A stretch of DNA of 64,000 nucleotides from contig BCGQ01000007.1 in NCBI GenBank assembly GCA_001599355.1, positions 66,620 to 130,619 on the forward strand, given 5' to 3'. This DNA is from Nakazawaea peltata. Its lineage: Eukaryota > Ascomycota > Pichiomycetes > Alaninales > Pachysolenaceae. The notes under the pieces are model-generated. The model was given only the letters and a program-made list of their open reading frames with translations. It made no database searches and was not told where the DNA came from. The position numbers and the translations under genes were made by a program. Positions 1 through 9,930 of this stretch are shown here, piece by piece. Position 1 is the first letter of the stretch; every line of letters starts with the position of its first letter.

Positions 1-59
1 AACAGGCAAGAACAGTTCAGAACACGACACAAGAGATCGGATTAAGAACAGAACCGAAC

Positions 60-103
60 AGAACCCGAATAGAACCCGAATAGACACCGAATAGAGCCCG
101 AAC
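60..103. repeat. 11-bp tandem repeat, four copies
   Basis: The unit AGAACCCGAAT occurs at 60-70 and 71-81 exactly, and with changes at 82-92 and 93-103. Related AGAACCG-like words precede it from about position 10. It is a short, non-coding, slippage-type repeat with no visible gene content. Confidence 0.8.
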
Positions 104-335
104 GAGCTAGATAGGACTAGAATAAGGATAGAAGATGACCACATCCAGACCATACTGAGATCTCACTAATCCCATACTGAACCCTTTTTCTAGGTAGTCT
201 TTTTAATTACGTTCTATTTATGTCAATGGCCCTTAAACCATCTCCTCGTGTTAACCCCTCAAACTAACTCCTTAGATTTGTCCCTTCAGATTTATCCTTA
301 AATTAACCTTCAGGTAACCCCTTAAGTTAACCCCC

Positions 336-380
336 AAGAATCCTAAGAATCCCAAGAATCCCAAGAATCCCAAGAATCTC
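336..380. repeat. 9-bp tandem repeat, five copies
   Basis: The unit AAGAATCCC is repeated head to tail five times (336, 345, 354, 363, 372). The first and last copies each carry one change, and the derived word CAAGGTA(T/C)CCC follows. It lies about 340 bp upstream of the OPT transporter start. Confidence 0.85.
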
Positions 381-718
381 AAGGTACCCCAAGGTATCCC
401 TACACTCTACTCAGTCAATCTTCCGTCTCTATAAATTAATCAGAACATAATCTTAGATTCTAAAATATCCTCCCCTTTAATTAAAGATCATAGGAATATC
501 CCCTCAGAACACTGTCACGACACTCACGCCCCCCATTCCATCCGTTGCCGGGCACCCGCATTTAACTTCCTATTCAGGAAATTTAATATCCCCCGATACC
601 CTCCATTTCCCTAATCAGGTAATTCCTCCCCAGATAAGCTTTAGTAAGCAGATAAAGATCAAATTTATTTTTCAATTAGCCGAGAGTCACTTTGAACCAC
701 CCAAAATATCAGGCAAAA

Positions 719-2878
719 ATGAACGAAGTAATGAGTCTGAAGACGCGGTATAGGCTGTGGAGTCAGAAACCTGCTATTCTGCAGGTGACCGCCCGTTCAA
801 TTATCGCCGGTTTGGCCATCGGGTCCGTCATTTTGGTCTCCAATTTCCAGTTTGGATTGCAGTCGGGTTTCATCTCGATGTTCTCTCTTCCGAGTGCTTT
901 GTTGGGGTTCCTGATCTTCAAGCTGATGCTGCAAAGGCTTGATTTTGCGTTCACGGATGTCGAAAACGTGTTTGTACAGAGTGTCGCCGTTGCCGTCGGG
1001 ACCGGTCCCTTGCTGTATGGATTTGTCGGGATAATTCCGGCAATTGAGAAGTTCTTGACACCTGCCGAGAGCGGATTTAACGCTAAAGTGAGTTTGTCAT
1101 TACCTCAGATGTTCGTCTGGGCAACTGGACTCCTGTTTTTCGGGGTCTTTTTCCTGGTCCCATTAAGAAAACAGGTGATCATCCGTGAAAAATTGCCATT
1201 TCCAAGTGGAAGTGCCACTGCAACGTTGATCAGTGTGTTACATAACACTGAACTTTACGATGATACCGTCGAGGAAGAGGAGGAGATCGAAGTAGAGGTC
1301 CCGGTGAGTGCTTCCAAGCCACTGGCTGCCACAGAATCCCAACCAGACACTTCCCCAACTAATGTCACCATTGTAGAATCACAAGATTTGCAACTGCTCA
1401 CTAGAATGGAGTCTTATCGTGACAATATTCGGTCCCTTGTGAGTACATTCACTGTCTCACTGCTGTACACCATCCTTTCATACTTTGTACCGCTTATTCG
1501 TAACCTTCCAGTCTTTGGATTCTACTTGGCCAAGCATTATCTGTGGACTTTCCAGCCTTCTCCGCTGTATATTGGCCAAGGGATCATCATGGGATTCACC
1601 ACGGTCTCATACATGCTCTTTGGACTGATTCTCGGATGGGGAATCCTCCTGCCACTTGCTCATTACATGCGTTGGCTGCCTGGAGAAATCGACGACTGGA
1701 AAACCGGAGGTCAAGGCTGGATTCTTTGGATCAGTTTGAGTGTCATGGTTGCCGACTCCATTGTGGCCTTCTTAGTAGTCACTCTGAAGTCTGCATGCTC
1801 TTTCTATAGATCTTATAAGAGTAGAAGAGAGCTGGAAATGCAAAGAGAACAAAGTGAAGCTCTTTTGTCTTCATCTCCAGCTTCAAGTGTCTCATTTGAT
1901 GAGAATTCTGCCACTCATGATGGTGTAAGAGGTGTAAGAGAACCTTCGGTCGCTTCTTCTACTACCATTACCCGTAAAAAAGTCAAAATCGATAAAGAAC
2001 AAGACATTGACGAGCAATATTTGGTCCCATTCAAGTTCACAATCATTGGGCTCGTCATTTCTACGATAGTATGTCTCATTTCGATCAGAGTTGTATTTGG
2101 GGAAATAGTCCCGGTATATGCTTCGATGGCTCTGATCACTGTAGCTTTATTACTTAGTGTCTTAGGAGTAAGAGCTCTTGGTGAGACAGATTTAAACCCA
2201 GTAAGTGGGATTGGTAAATTATCTCAGTTATTATTTGCTTTAATTGTTTCCCCTAAACTGCCAGGTGCCGTCTTAATAAATTTGGTAGCTGGTGGATTGG
2301 CCGAAGCTGGAGCTCAACAGCTGGGTGATTTAATGCAAGATTTAAAGACTGGTCATCTCATTGGAGCAAGTCCAAAACTGCAATTCATTCTGCAAATGAT
2401 CGGAACAGTCTACTCGATTTTCTTGTCTTCTATAATTTATAAAGTGTATGACACCGTTTATGAGATCCCAGGCAAGCTTTTCAGAGTTCCAACTCTGGTG
2501 ATTTGGATTGACTGTGCTAGATTAGTCACTGGCCAAGGTTTACCTCCTCATGCCACCAATTTCGCCTTATTCTTTGGAGCTGTGTTTGCCGTGATTTCAT
2601 TCTTGAAAAACTACTATCCAAGGGATCATGAGATCCATAAAAAGCTTATTTATTGCCCTTCGGGTGTCGCCGTTGGGATTGGTATTTATAACACACCTTC
2701 TTTCACGCTTGCACGGTTCATTGGGGGTGCTATTTCTTATATTTGGTTGAAGAAGAGTGGTCATTCTCATTCAGCTAAGATTAGTGTTATCATATTCAGT
2801 AGTGGGTTAGTATTAGGAGAGGGGTTAATGAGTTGTGCTACGATTATTATGACGAGTTTGGGGGTTCCTCATTTATAG
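719..2878 (+). CDS. Oligopeptide transporter (OPT) family membrane protein
   Basis: This is a 719-residue multi-pass membrane protein of the OPT family, proton-coupled carriers of oligopeptides or metal chelates. It resembles the uncharacterised YGL114W branch more than OPT1/OPT2, so substrate and membrane are not known. Hydrophobic segments fill most of the length. They are interrupted by a charged loop near residues 185-225, containing an EEEEEIE run, and a second hydrophilic loop near 370-440. Family signatures visible are NPVSGIGKLSQ near residue 492 and GDLMQDLKTGHLIGASP near residue 535. The frame is open back to a TTG at 692, but the first ATG is at 719, with another at 731. CTG codons inside membrane segments would be Ala in this organism. 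Confidence 0.9.
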   Translation: MNEVMSLKTRYRLWSQKPAILQVTARSIIAGLAIGSVILVSNFQFGLQSGFISMFSLPSALLGFLIFKLMLQRLDFAFTDVENVFVQSVAVAVGTGPLLYGFVGIIPAIEKFLTPAESGFNAKVSLSLPQMFVWATGLLFFGVFFLVPLRKQVIIREKLPFPSGSATATLISVLHNTELYDDTVEEEEEIEVEVPVSASKPLAATESQPDTSPTNVTIVESQDLQLLTRMESYRDNIRSLVSTFTVSLLYTILSYFVPLIRNLPVFGFYLAKHYLWTFQPSPLYIGQGIIMGFTTVSYMLFGLILGWGILLPLAHYMRWLPGEIDDWKTGGQGWILWISLSVMVADSIVAFLVVTLKSACSFYRSYKSRRELEMQREQSEALLSSSPASSVSFDENSATHDGVRGVREPSVASSTTITRKKVKIDKEQDIDEQYLVPFKFTIIGLVISTIVCLISIRVVFGEIVPVYASMALITVALLLSVLGVRALGETDLNPVSGIGKLSQLLFALIVSPKLPGAVLINLVAGGLAEAGAQQLGDLMQDLKTGHLIGASPKLQFILQMIGTVYSIFLSSIIYKVYDTVYEIPGKLFRVPTLVIWIDCARLVTGQGLPPHATNFALFFGAVFAVISFLKNYYPRDHEIHKKLIYCPSGVAVGIGIYNTPSFTLARFIGGAISYIWLKKSGHSHSAKISVIIFSSGLVLGEGLMSCATIIMTSLGVPHL

Positions 2879-3742
2879 ACGAAGGACAGCTGTCAGTATA
2901 GACAAAGTCACTATAGCGTATAGCTTGGGGACTACCTGAACTAGGGTATATAGACTCTACGCAGTAATTTATAAATGATATGGAAAGTAATACAATTAAT
3001 GATATTCGAGAGAGTTAGAGGATGTAGGTGATTGTAATGGAGCTCCAGAACGGATGAGAAGCTGTCAGAGAATGATCCGTATGGTGACGGTACGGTGACA
3101 GGATGGAATGACAGACAGAGCGAATCACGAATTATAATTAGGTGGCAGTGGTATGACAGTGGTGTGGCAGTCATGCTGACAGCTTTGCGTCTATCGAACT
3201 TAACCTCATCTTTTCAGAACGGCAGCGCAAAATCACAACTAATTCCCCCTCCTTTTCTTGGCCATATTGAAAAGGGATGTCAACGAGCGAGTAAAACAAT
3301 CAACTGAATGGTGGGCAATTGAGGAGCCGGGTAGGTGAGTAAGTACCTATCCATCAACCAATCAACCTCCCGATACAAATCGACTCCGTATGGCCTCTCT
3401 CACCGCTCTGTCTCAGTTCCATTGATTAAATCTCCCTCGTTAACTAAGGCAGGTCCTTGACGATCTGCAAATCGTAACACAAAAATTGATGCGCGTCAAT
3501 AAAAAAGATTTTATGCACTTTAATGCAGTTTAAATTTTAGTGCCATTTTGTAATTGATTACGAGAAAGGTGGCCGACCTGCAGATTGTGGACGTTTAACT
3601 TTGGATGCAAAGGATCCGCTGACTGCTGACTGCTGAAATGGTAGAATTTCTATAAGTATGGTCCATGTCCGGATCCACCAATTCAAATCTTCACTGTGGC
3701 ATTGTCCGTTGGTGTCATTGAATTGTGGTGTCCTCGGAGAGT
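2879..3742. other. Intergenic stretch between the OPT transporter and ERG1
   Basis: No convincing gene is present; only short open frames without coding character are found. The right half serves as the ERG1 promoter, with AT-rich sequence around 3480-3560. I looked for a Upc2-type sterol response element (TCGTATA) and saw none. Confidence 0.5.
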
Positions 3743-5242
3743 ATGACACTTGACTACATTAAACCAGAAGGAGCAGATCCTTCTCTTGTTTATGACGCGA
3801 TTGTAGTAGGAGCAGGTATTGTAGGTTGTGCTGCCGCAACACTGTTTCTGCGTCAAGGCCGTAATGTCCTTCTCATCGAAAGAGACTGGAAAGAACCAGA
3901 TCGGATTCTGGGTGAATTACTTCTTCCAGGAGGACTTGTTCTGTTGGACAAGCTCGGAATGGCCAATTGTTTGAATGGCATTGATCTGAAACTTACAGAG
4001 GGATACCATATCAGTTATCGAGATGACCCACCTACCAAATTTCTCTACCCTCATAAAGCCGATTACGAAGGATGGGAGAGATTGAAAAGTCTTCGATTAC
4101 CTAATTCTGAAAAGTATAAATTGGAACTGGATCAAACAATTGATATTGAACAATGGGATTCTAGTGAAACTCATCTTGCCCTGCTGTTCCGACATGGGAA
4201 ATTTGTGACTAGTTTGAGGAAAGCTGCCCGTTTCGAAGAAAATGTCTCTTGGGTCACGGGAACTGTTACCAAATTAGTTAAAGATGACACAGGAAGAGTG
4301 ACAGGAGTAGTCACCGATTCGCGTTCTTATCATGGAAAATTGGTTATTCTGAGTGACGGAGTATACTCCAAAACTCGTAAAGAGATCAAGAATTCCACTC
4401 CTACAATTACAGAATATATGATAACTCTTCAATTACGTGACCTCAAACCGGAAGCTCCTGAAATCCCAATTCACATGTTCAGTGATAAGCACCCCCCAAT
4501 GCTTGTTTGTCCTGTTGCTCCTAATGCTTACCGGTTCTATATTGCTTATAACAGAGCTTCGCAAATGCCAACCAGAAATGAGGTGATCGCACATTTGAAA
4601 AACACAGCATTACCGAACGCCCCAGACTGGATGCGTGATCTGCTCCAGTATCTGATTGACCATCTCGATACAGAGAACTACAAAATGGCCCCTATGCAAT
4701 ACTTACCCCCTCTCAATAACAAGGTACCAGGATTACTTTTAATTGGAGATCTGCTTAATATGAGACATTCTACGACCGGAGGGGGAATGACTTGTGGGTT
4801 GACCGATGTAGTCTCGATTGTTGATTTGCTCAGTTTCGTTGACGATTTCGCTGATTCTGAAGCTGCCGATCTGAAAATATCCCAATTCTATTGGGAAAGG
4901 GGAAAATTCGTCTGTCCTATAAATATTGTCGCGGTGGTCTTCCCCGTATTGTTTGGGACTTTGGATAATAAGTATATTCAATTGTTGCTGGAAGGATTCG
5001 TGAACTACCTTCAGCTGGATCCCAAGAACAATGACATCCCTATCGCTTTAATGACTGGTCTTTATCCGAGTTATCTTCCGTTGCTCTTGCTATTCGGGCA
5101 GGTGCTTTTTTTCACTATCGGTGGCATATTCAAAAGAAATGGGGCGTCACAGTGTCATCAAAGTATTTTCGAGTCGGTAATGATGGTGGTGACTGCTGCT
5201 CAATATTTCTGGAAGGTTTTTTGGGTCGAATACACTTCGTGA
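3743..5242 (+). CDS. ERG1: Squalene epoxidase
   Basis: Squalene monooxygenase converts squalene to 2,3-oxidosqualene in the ER or lipid-droplet membrane, the first oxygen-dependent step of ergosterol synthesis and the allylamine target. The 499-residue length matches the yeast family (about 496). An N-terminal FAD-binding motif (VVGAGIVGCAA, residues 20-30) is followed by LLIERDWKEPDRI and GELLLPGG. The second FAD motif, GDLLNMRHSTTGGGMTCG, lies near residue 340, and a hydrophobic C-terminal membrane anchor follows. The frame extends upstream only to GTG codons, so the ATG at 3743 is chosen. CTG at 3842 and 3848 (residues 34 and 36) align with small residues in homologues (ATGLAR in S. cerevisiae), supporting CTG = Ala. 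It is convergent with SWC5. Confidence 0.97.
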   Translation: MTLDYIKPEGADPSLVYDAIVVGAGIVGCAAATLFLRQGRNVLLIERDWKEPDRILGELLLPGGLVLLDKLGMANCLNGIDLKLTEGYHISYRDDPPTKFLYPHKADYEGWERLKSLRLPNSEKYKLELDQTIDIEQWDSSETHLALLFRHGKFVTSLRKAARFEENVSWVTGTVTKLVKDDTGRVTGVVTDSRSYHGKLVILSDGVYSKTRKEIKNSTPTITEYMITLQLRDLKPEAPEIPIHMFSDKHPPMLVCPVAPNAYRFYIAYNRASQMPTRNEVIAHLKNTALPNAPDWMRDLLQYLIDHLDTENYKMAPMQYLPPLNNKVPGLLLIGDLLNMRHSTTGGGMTCGLTDVVSIVDLLSFVDDFADSEAADLKISQFYWERGKFVCPINIVAVVFPVLFGTLDNKYIQLLLEGFVNYLQLDPKNNDIPIALMTGLYPSYLPLLLLFGQVLFFTIGGIFKRNGASQCHQSIFESVMMVVTAAQYFWKVFWVEYTS

Positions 5243-5582
5243 GAATGTGGGAGGGAGAATTACAGAATAATTATCGGGATACGTATCATTACAGGGTGAT
5301 TGACACACCAAGGTATAATCTGATAATATCTCTAGAGAGACATTAGTGATATTTATTGAATATAATCATATATAATTATAATATTCAGACTGTCATGAAT
5401 AATCTGAGTGTCGTGACACTGCCGCAAATATTAAGACTACACATTAATAATACTATATTCAGATTAATATTACAGAAATATGTAGAGAAAGAAGAATTTT
5501 AAATCAAAATTCAGATCAAAATTCAGATCAAAATTCAGATCAAAATTCGGATCAACCTCAGACCAACCTCCAACGTTCCCAT
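5243..5582. other. Convergent 3' region between ERG1 and SWC5
   Basis: AT-rich 3' flank with no gene. It contains a 12-bp tandem repeat just downstream of the SWC5 stop. Confidence 0.6.
5503..5550. repeat. 12-bp tandem repeat, four copies
   Basis: The unit ATCAAAATTCAG is repeated at 5503, 5515, 5527 and 5539, with one change in the last copy. It sits about 35 bp beyond the SWC5 stop codon, probably within its 3' UTR. Confidence 0.85.
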
Positions 5583-6503
5583 TCATATTCTAGGCAGTTG
5601 TTGCAGTTGCAGTTGCTTCTGTTGCTGCTGAACCTGTTTAACACTCTTATAATTCTCATCCAGCTTCAGTTGAACTCTATTCAAGAAATCTTGTTTCTCC
5701 AAATATCCTCCCTTGTTATTCCTCTTCAATTCATCTTGAATTCCAGTCTTATCCACGTATGTCGACCAGTCCAATCTGGATTTCTCAAGAGTCGACAATT
5801 TCAAAGTCTTCTGTCCACTTATAATCGCATCTAACAATGAAGGTCTCTTACGTTTAGGACGTCTAAGATTAGAATCAGACGAGGACACCAGACTAGCAGC
5901 ATTACCCTCTGAATTAGAACCATTTGAAGTCGAGTTAGAACCACCTTGTGAACCAGAAGTTGACTTCGGTTGCTCCTGCTGCAACTTAACAGACCCCAAA
6001 TACAGTTTCAGCTCCGCACTACTACTGTCAACCCACTTTTCCTTCGTAATAACCTTGCCTGCAAATTCATACGTGGATTTAATCTTGATCTTTTCACTTC
6101 CCATCACTGACAGAGACGTCAGATCACCAGATTTCGACTCTTTCCGTACTATTTCCGGTTTCTTATTCATTTCTTCCCAAAGTGAGTCGATATCAACCGA
6201 TGTTTTCACCAGTTCCGCCCTCTTATATTCCCTCGATTGCGTCTCTTCTTGAGCTCTTTGAGTTCTGGTCTTAATAAGACCACCCTCAGAGCTCTCAATC
6301 TGGTCATATTTCAGTTTTTTGATCTCCTTCTTATCGTCTTCATCATCTTCTACGTCTCCATCATCATCTTCACCTTCATCTGCCCCTTCTTCATCTTTAT
6401 AATCCTCATCTTCTTCTTCGTTATATTCTTCATCGTCCTCCACTTGATCAGGAGGGATCAGATCAGTGGGGGAGTGTTCATTTTTATCGCGGGAAGCCAC
6501 CAT
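5583..6503 (-). CDS. SWC5: SWR1 complex subunit Swc5 (BCNT/Cfdp1 domain)
   Basis: Swc5 is a subunit of the SWR1 chromatin remodeller, which exchanges H2A for H2A.Z. The protein has 306 residues, as usual for yeast (about 303). The N-terminal third is extremely acidic (Asp/Glu runs over residues 15-60), consistent with histone binding. The C-terminal BCNT domain lies near residues 210-285, with RRPKRKRPSLLDAI, KLSTLEKSRLDW and the aromatic/basic GGYLEKQDFLNRV segment. A Gln-rich tail (QQQQKQLQLQQL) ends the protein and is probably lineage-specific. The start is an ATG immediately followed by the acidic region. It is divergent from the KH-domain gene, with about 340 bp between the two starts. 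Confidence 0.93.
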   Translation of the reverse strand: MVASRDKNEHSPTDLIPPDQVEDDEEYNEEEDEDYKDEEGADEGEDDDGDVEDDEDDKKEIKKLKYDQIESSEGGLIKTRTQRAQEETQSREYKRAELVKTSVDIDSLWEEMNKKPEIVRKESKSGDLTSLSVMGSEKIKIKSTYEFAGKVITKEKWVDSSSAELKLYLGSVKLQQEQPKSTSGSQGGSNSTSNGSNSEGNAASLVSSSDSNLRRPKRKRPSLLDAIISGQKTLKLSTLEKSRLDWSTYVDKTGIQDELKRNNKGGYLEKQDFLNRVQLKLDENYKSVKQVQQQQKQLQLQQLPRI

Positions 6504-6842
6504 ATTTCAGTCACAAATCACAACCAGTTCAATACCAAGCACTTTCAAGAACTTCCAAACACACTTCAACCAGTAAATCCACCACCAAATCCACTAAGTA
6601 AAGCACCACTTCAACTAAGTTAGTTCTTTCTGAGTCTACCGCTAAGAATTTGATTTCTCTTTGTAAATTTGGGAACGGAGAAAAATCGCGTGGAGAAGAT
6701 TTAACGGAGAAGATTTGAAGAGAAGAAGTTCACGGAGAAGATTTAAAGTTTACGGAGAATTTGACGGAGAAGATTTCAAGTAACGGAGAACACCCAACGC
6801 TATCCAGAACTCACGGAACCCTCACGGCCACCACACCACACC

Positions 6843-8066
6843 ATGTTGAAACGTAAAAACGACGAAATCGAAGAAAATGACGCCAAAAGAGTCGCCTTAG
6901 ACGCCGATCAGATCGAAAAACCCGACCTCGACCCCAATGGATCCGAAACGGGCGCAACGATAGGCTCCTCTTCTAGTGGAATTCTCCCTCCAGAGCCCAT
7001 CTTACCCGCTGTACCCTCGTCCAATGACCCTGCCAACCCAGTAAGCAGTCACAAGCTCGAGGACCCAACTTATGTCCATTTCCGCATGCTCTGCCCAGTC
7101 AAACAGGCCTCCTTGATCGTAGGAAAAGGTGGAGAAAAGATCTCTCATATTAAAGAAGCCGCCAACTGCCGTATTAACGTGAGTGATAACCTCCGAGATG
7201 TCCCTGAACGTATCGTAAGCGTCCGTGGACCTCTGGAAAACGTAGCCAAACTGTTTGGCTTCATCGTACGAGCTATAGTCGACGAACCAGAAGACCAACC
7301 TTCCGTAGCGACTTCCCAACCTTTCCTGATGAAATTACTCTTCCCTCATTTACTCATGGGGTACATCATTGGTAAGAAGGGGGCTCGGTTCCGTGAGATT
7401 GAAGAAAACTCCGCCGCCAGATTGAAACTGGAGGAAAGAACGTTGCCTCTGTCCACCGATAGAGTCCTCAATGTGACCGGAGTCGCAGACGCAATTCATA
7501 TAGCCACCTATTACATTGCTCAGACCGTTTTAGAGAACAAACAGGCTCTGTCTAAATGTATTTTTTACAATCCTCAAAACCACAGCTTGAAATTCGCCGC
7601 TCCTTCTCCTTACGTTCAACCTCCAATGATCCCTGGAGCTGGAATGCCAGGAATGATCCCGGGAATTCCAATGCCTATGCAAATGCATATTCCTCCACAG
7701 ATGTTCAATATGATGGGAATGGGTCAGTTCCCTCCTCATCCTGATAACTCTCATAATTATGCTAATGGTTATGTAGCTTCTGCTCCACCTGGGATTTCCC
7801 AAGCTGATCGTATCGATATGGATTATGATGTGCCCAAAGAACATATCGGTCTTGTTATCGGGAAAGGTGGTTCCAATGTAAAACATATTAGAGAAGTAAC
7901 TAAATGTTATGTTAAAATCAATCCTGAAATCGAGGGTTCTCCTACTAGAAAATTGACCTTACAGGGGACGTCTTCAGCTATTCAACAAGCTATGCAAATG
8001 ATAAGTAATAAGATTGAGCATGAGAAGAAGAAGAATGAACGGTTGCTGTATCAAAATAAGAATTAG
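6843..8066 (+). CDS. Three-KH-domain RNA-binding protein, Pbp2-like
   Basis: This is a poly(C)-binding-type RNA-binding protein of 407 residues with three KH domains, probably acting in mRNA localisation, stability or telomere-related functions like yeast Pbp2 and Hek2. KH1 is at about 77-145 (GxxG loop VGKGGEK), KH2 at about 160-226 (IGKKGAR) and KH3 at about 325-390 (IGKGGSN). The linker between KH2 and KH3 is Pro/Met-rich. The N-terminus begins with a basic/acidic stretch (MLKRKNDEIEE) that could contain a nuclear signal. Overall order and length fit Pbp2 (about 413 residues) better than Hek2, but I cannot separate the paralogues by eye. The 5' leader (6650-6840) repeats ACGGAGAA words. 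Confidence 0.85.
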   Translation: MLKRKNDEIEENDAKRVALDADQIEKPDLDPNGSETGATIGSSSSGILPPEPILPAVPSSNDPANPVSSHKLEDPTYVHFRMLCPVKQASLIVGKGGEKISHIKEAANCRINVSDNLRDVPERIVSVRGPLENVAKLFGFIVRAIVDEPEDQPSVATSQPFLMKLLFPHLLMGYIIGKKGARFREIEENSAARLKLEERTLPLSTDRVLNVTGVADAIHIATYYIAQTVLENKQALSKCIFYNPQNHSLKFAAPSPYVQPPMIPGAGMPGMIPGIPMPMQMHIPPQMFNMMGMGQFPPHPDNSHNYANGYVASAPPGISQADRIDMDYDVPKEHIGLVIGKGGSNVKHIREVTKCYVKINPEIEGSPTRKLTLQGTSSAIQQAMQMISNKIEHEKKKNERLLYQNKN

Positions 8067-8246
8067 ATAGTCCATATAGGTAAATGCATTCATGTCCTTT
8101 GTATGACCTCCTCGTTCCCCTGCAACGCTTGGCTATGCTACACTCTACTCTGCCATGCTTTACTACCCTGCAAGCTTGACAGTATTTACACTTATCATAA
8201 ATTAATACCTTTATTCACTTAAGACCTACCTTCTCTCTTCGCTATC

Positions 8247-9602
8247 TCACTCATCTCCGCTTCCCCTCATAACATTCCTCACCTTTATACTCCCATCCTC
8301 CATTCTCTTCAAAACTTCCACCCTCGATAAATTCTCCGTCTCACATAATCTCTCAAAAGAATCGCTATCACCTTTCAATTCCGTTGACGTTCGAGTCGAC
8401 TTGAGTTTATTATTGATCACCTTGAGTCCCTCAAAATGACTCACAGTCGGTATAGTTTCATCCCTTCTGTTACTGAAAAGAGCTCGGATCTCTTTTAATG
8501 GAGATACACTTGGCCCAGTCGTATCTGAAGTTCTCTGATGCACCAGTCTCAACGATTCCAATTTAATTTTAAACCTCTCCAATGACCTAGCTGAAGTCTC
8601 CAATTTCAGTCGTGCCTCTTGAAATCTTGACTCTGAGACTTTCTTTCGTGGTTGACCCTCTTTAACAGGTGATCTCCATCTCCTCCAATAATCTCGTAAA
8701 GTCTTCGGCGACAAATTCTCTTTATTCTCTTGACCAGTCGGGGAGATCTTGGAGAAGGTCTCCCATACTTTAGACTCCATGAAACTCTTACGGATCTCAG
8801 AAAAGTCAAGGAACCCACTACTGGTTTCTTTAGGTTGAGTTTCGGAACTGGTGATGATCCCAGACAGAGTCTGTCCCTGTTTAGTTGGAGAACTTGATGG
8901 TGTTCTCCATTTGCCAAACATCTTACGAGGGGACTCAGCTCTCAAGAAGAAATTACCTAAATGAGAAGGTCTGTAATCTTCAGAGACTCTAATATCCATT
9001 GGCTCATTCTCAGTAGCTTCTCTTTGCTCATTATCATCTTCATAAATATGAAAACTCTCAGTTATATCCAGCAATGGAGGTCTACCGCCAATAAGATTCA
9101 AGTCAACATTATTATTGTGACGTTGGGGATGTCGTGAGGGTGAAATTTCATGAAAAATACTAATTTCCGGAGTTTCTTTCTCATTCTTCAAATAAAGATC
9201 ACCCAGAAGTGGAGGGATCATTTTCTCCAGATCCAACTCCTCTTTCACTCCAATCATCTCCATTTCAGGACCATGCTCCATCATAAATGGCATCTTTATA
9301 TCCATATCGATAGAACTTAATTCTGCATGACTGACTTGATCCCTACTATTATCTCCTTCATCTCCTCCATCATTTCCATCATTTCCATCATCTCCATCCT
9401 CTCCATCTCTCATCCAACTCAATCTCCCTACCTCAATCCCAAAACTACTACCAAGAACAGGAGAAATCCGACTAATTCTCTTCAATTTCTCTGTCTCAGA
9501 TCGAGGTTCCGCTGCTTCCTCAAATTCCCTCTCCACCATAAAAATCTCCATAGAACTCTCATTTTCCACTCCATGACCATCTAAATATCCCAATTGACTC
9601 AT
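8247..9602 (-). CDS. Unknown protein, low-complexity with basic C-terminal half
   Basis: I do not recognise this 451-residue protein. The N-terminal half is acidic, with short DGEDGDDGNDGNDGGDEGD-type repeats near residue 75. The middle is Ser/Thr/Pro-rich with several SP/TP sites (SPRKMF, SPTKQG, SPTGQE, SPKTLRDYW), suggestive of CDK or MAPK phosphorylation. A predicted helical, charged segment (RFQEARLKLETSARSLERF, residues 325-350) follows, then PSVSPLKEIRALFSNRRD. Composition suggests a nuclear or cell-cycle-regulated scaffold, which is inference only. It ends in a convergent arrangement with the KH gene, 180 bp away. The frame is long and ATG-initiated, so I take it as real. Confidence 0.65.
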   Translation of the reverse strand: MSQLGYLDGHGVENESSMEIFMVEREFEEAAEPRSETEKLKRISRISPVLGSSFGIEVGRLSWMRDGEDGDDGNDGNDGGDEGDNSRDQVSHAELSSIDMDIKMPFMMEHGPEMEMIGVKEELDLEKMIPPLLGDLYLKNEKETPEISIFHEISPSRHPQRHNNNVDLNLIGGRPPLLDITESFHIYEDDNEQREATENEPMDIRVSEDYRPSHLGNFFLRAESPRKMFGKWRTPSSSPTKQGQTLSGIITSSETQPKETSSGFLDFSEIRKSFMESKVWETFSKISPTGQENKENLSPKTLRDYWRRWRSPVKEGQPRKKVSESRFQEARLKLETSARSLERFKIKLESLRLVHQRTSDTTGPSVSPLKEIRALFSNRRDETIPTVSHFEGLKVINNKLKSTRTSTELKGDSDSFERLCETENLSRVEVLKRMEDGSIKVRNVMRGSGDE

Positions 9603-9930
9603 ATCTGAATTCTTATACCCAGTCTCGTGCCTAAACTAATCGCCCTTTCGATCTCAATCACCCCCTAAGCGCTGGCTCCAGCCGTTTTTTTTGTATCCCC
9701 TTTGGAATTTCCTAATTCGGAATAATGAGGGAAGGTCAGTGGGGGGTGGGCAGAGACTGAGGGGGCAGGAGGAGGGACGGAGAAGGGGGCCTAACGGGGT
9801 GACAACGGGGCGGCGGGAGTAGTCCAGAGAGGAATCTAACCGGTATAGATAGCACTAAATTACACCACTACAATTATTCAAGTACAATATCCATTTCATT
9901 AAATATTTTTTACTCCCCAAATCATCATTC
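9603..9930. other. Promoter stretch of the unknown 451-residue gene
   Basis: About 330 bp between the unknown gene's start and the VPS41 stop. A G-rich tract (about 9725-9830 on this strand) and a T-run near 9687 are visible; no gene or RNA is recognised. Confidence 0.5.

Larger units (their letters stand above)
1..718. other. Intergenic stretch upstream of the OPT transporter
   Basis: No gene is visible. The stretch carries two short tandem repeats (listed separately) and many loosely repeated TTAACCCC-like words between about 225 and 335. The last 200 bases are AT-rich and pyrimidine-biased, as expected of a promoter for the transporter that starts at 719. The left edge is cut by the window, so a neighbouring gene's flank may be included. 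Confidence 0.5.

Noticed and set aside
3302-3742. Sterol response element before ERG1
   Set aside because: No TCGTATA-type sequence is present; similar words are off by more than one base.
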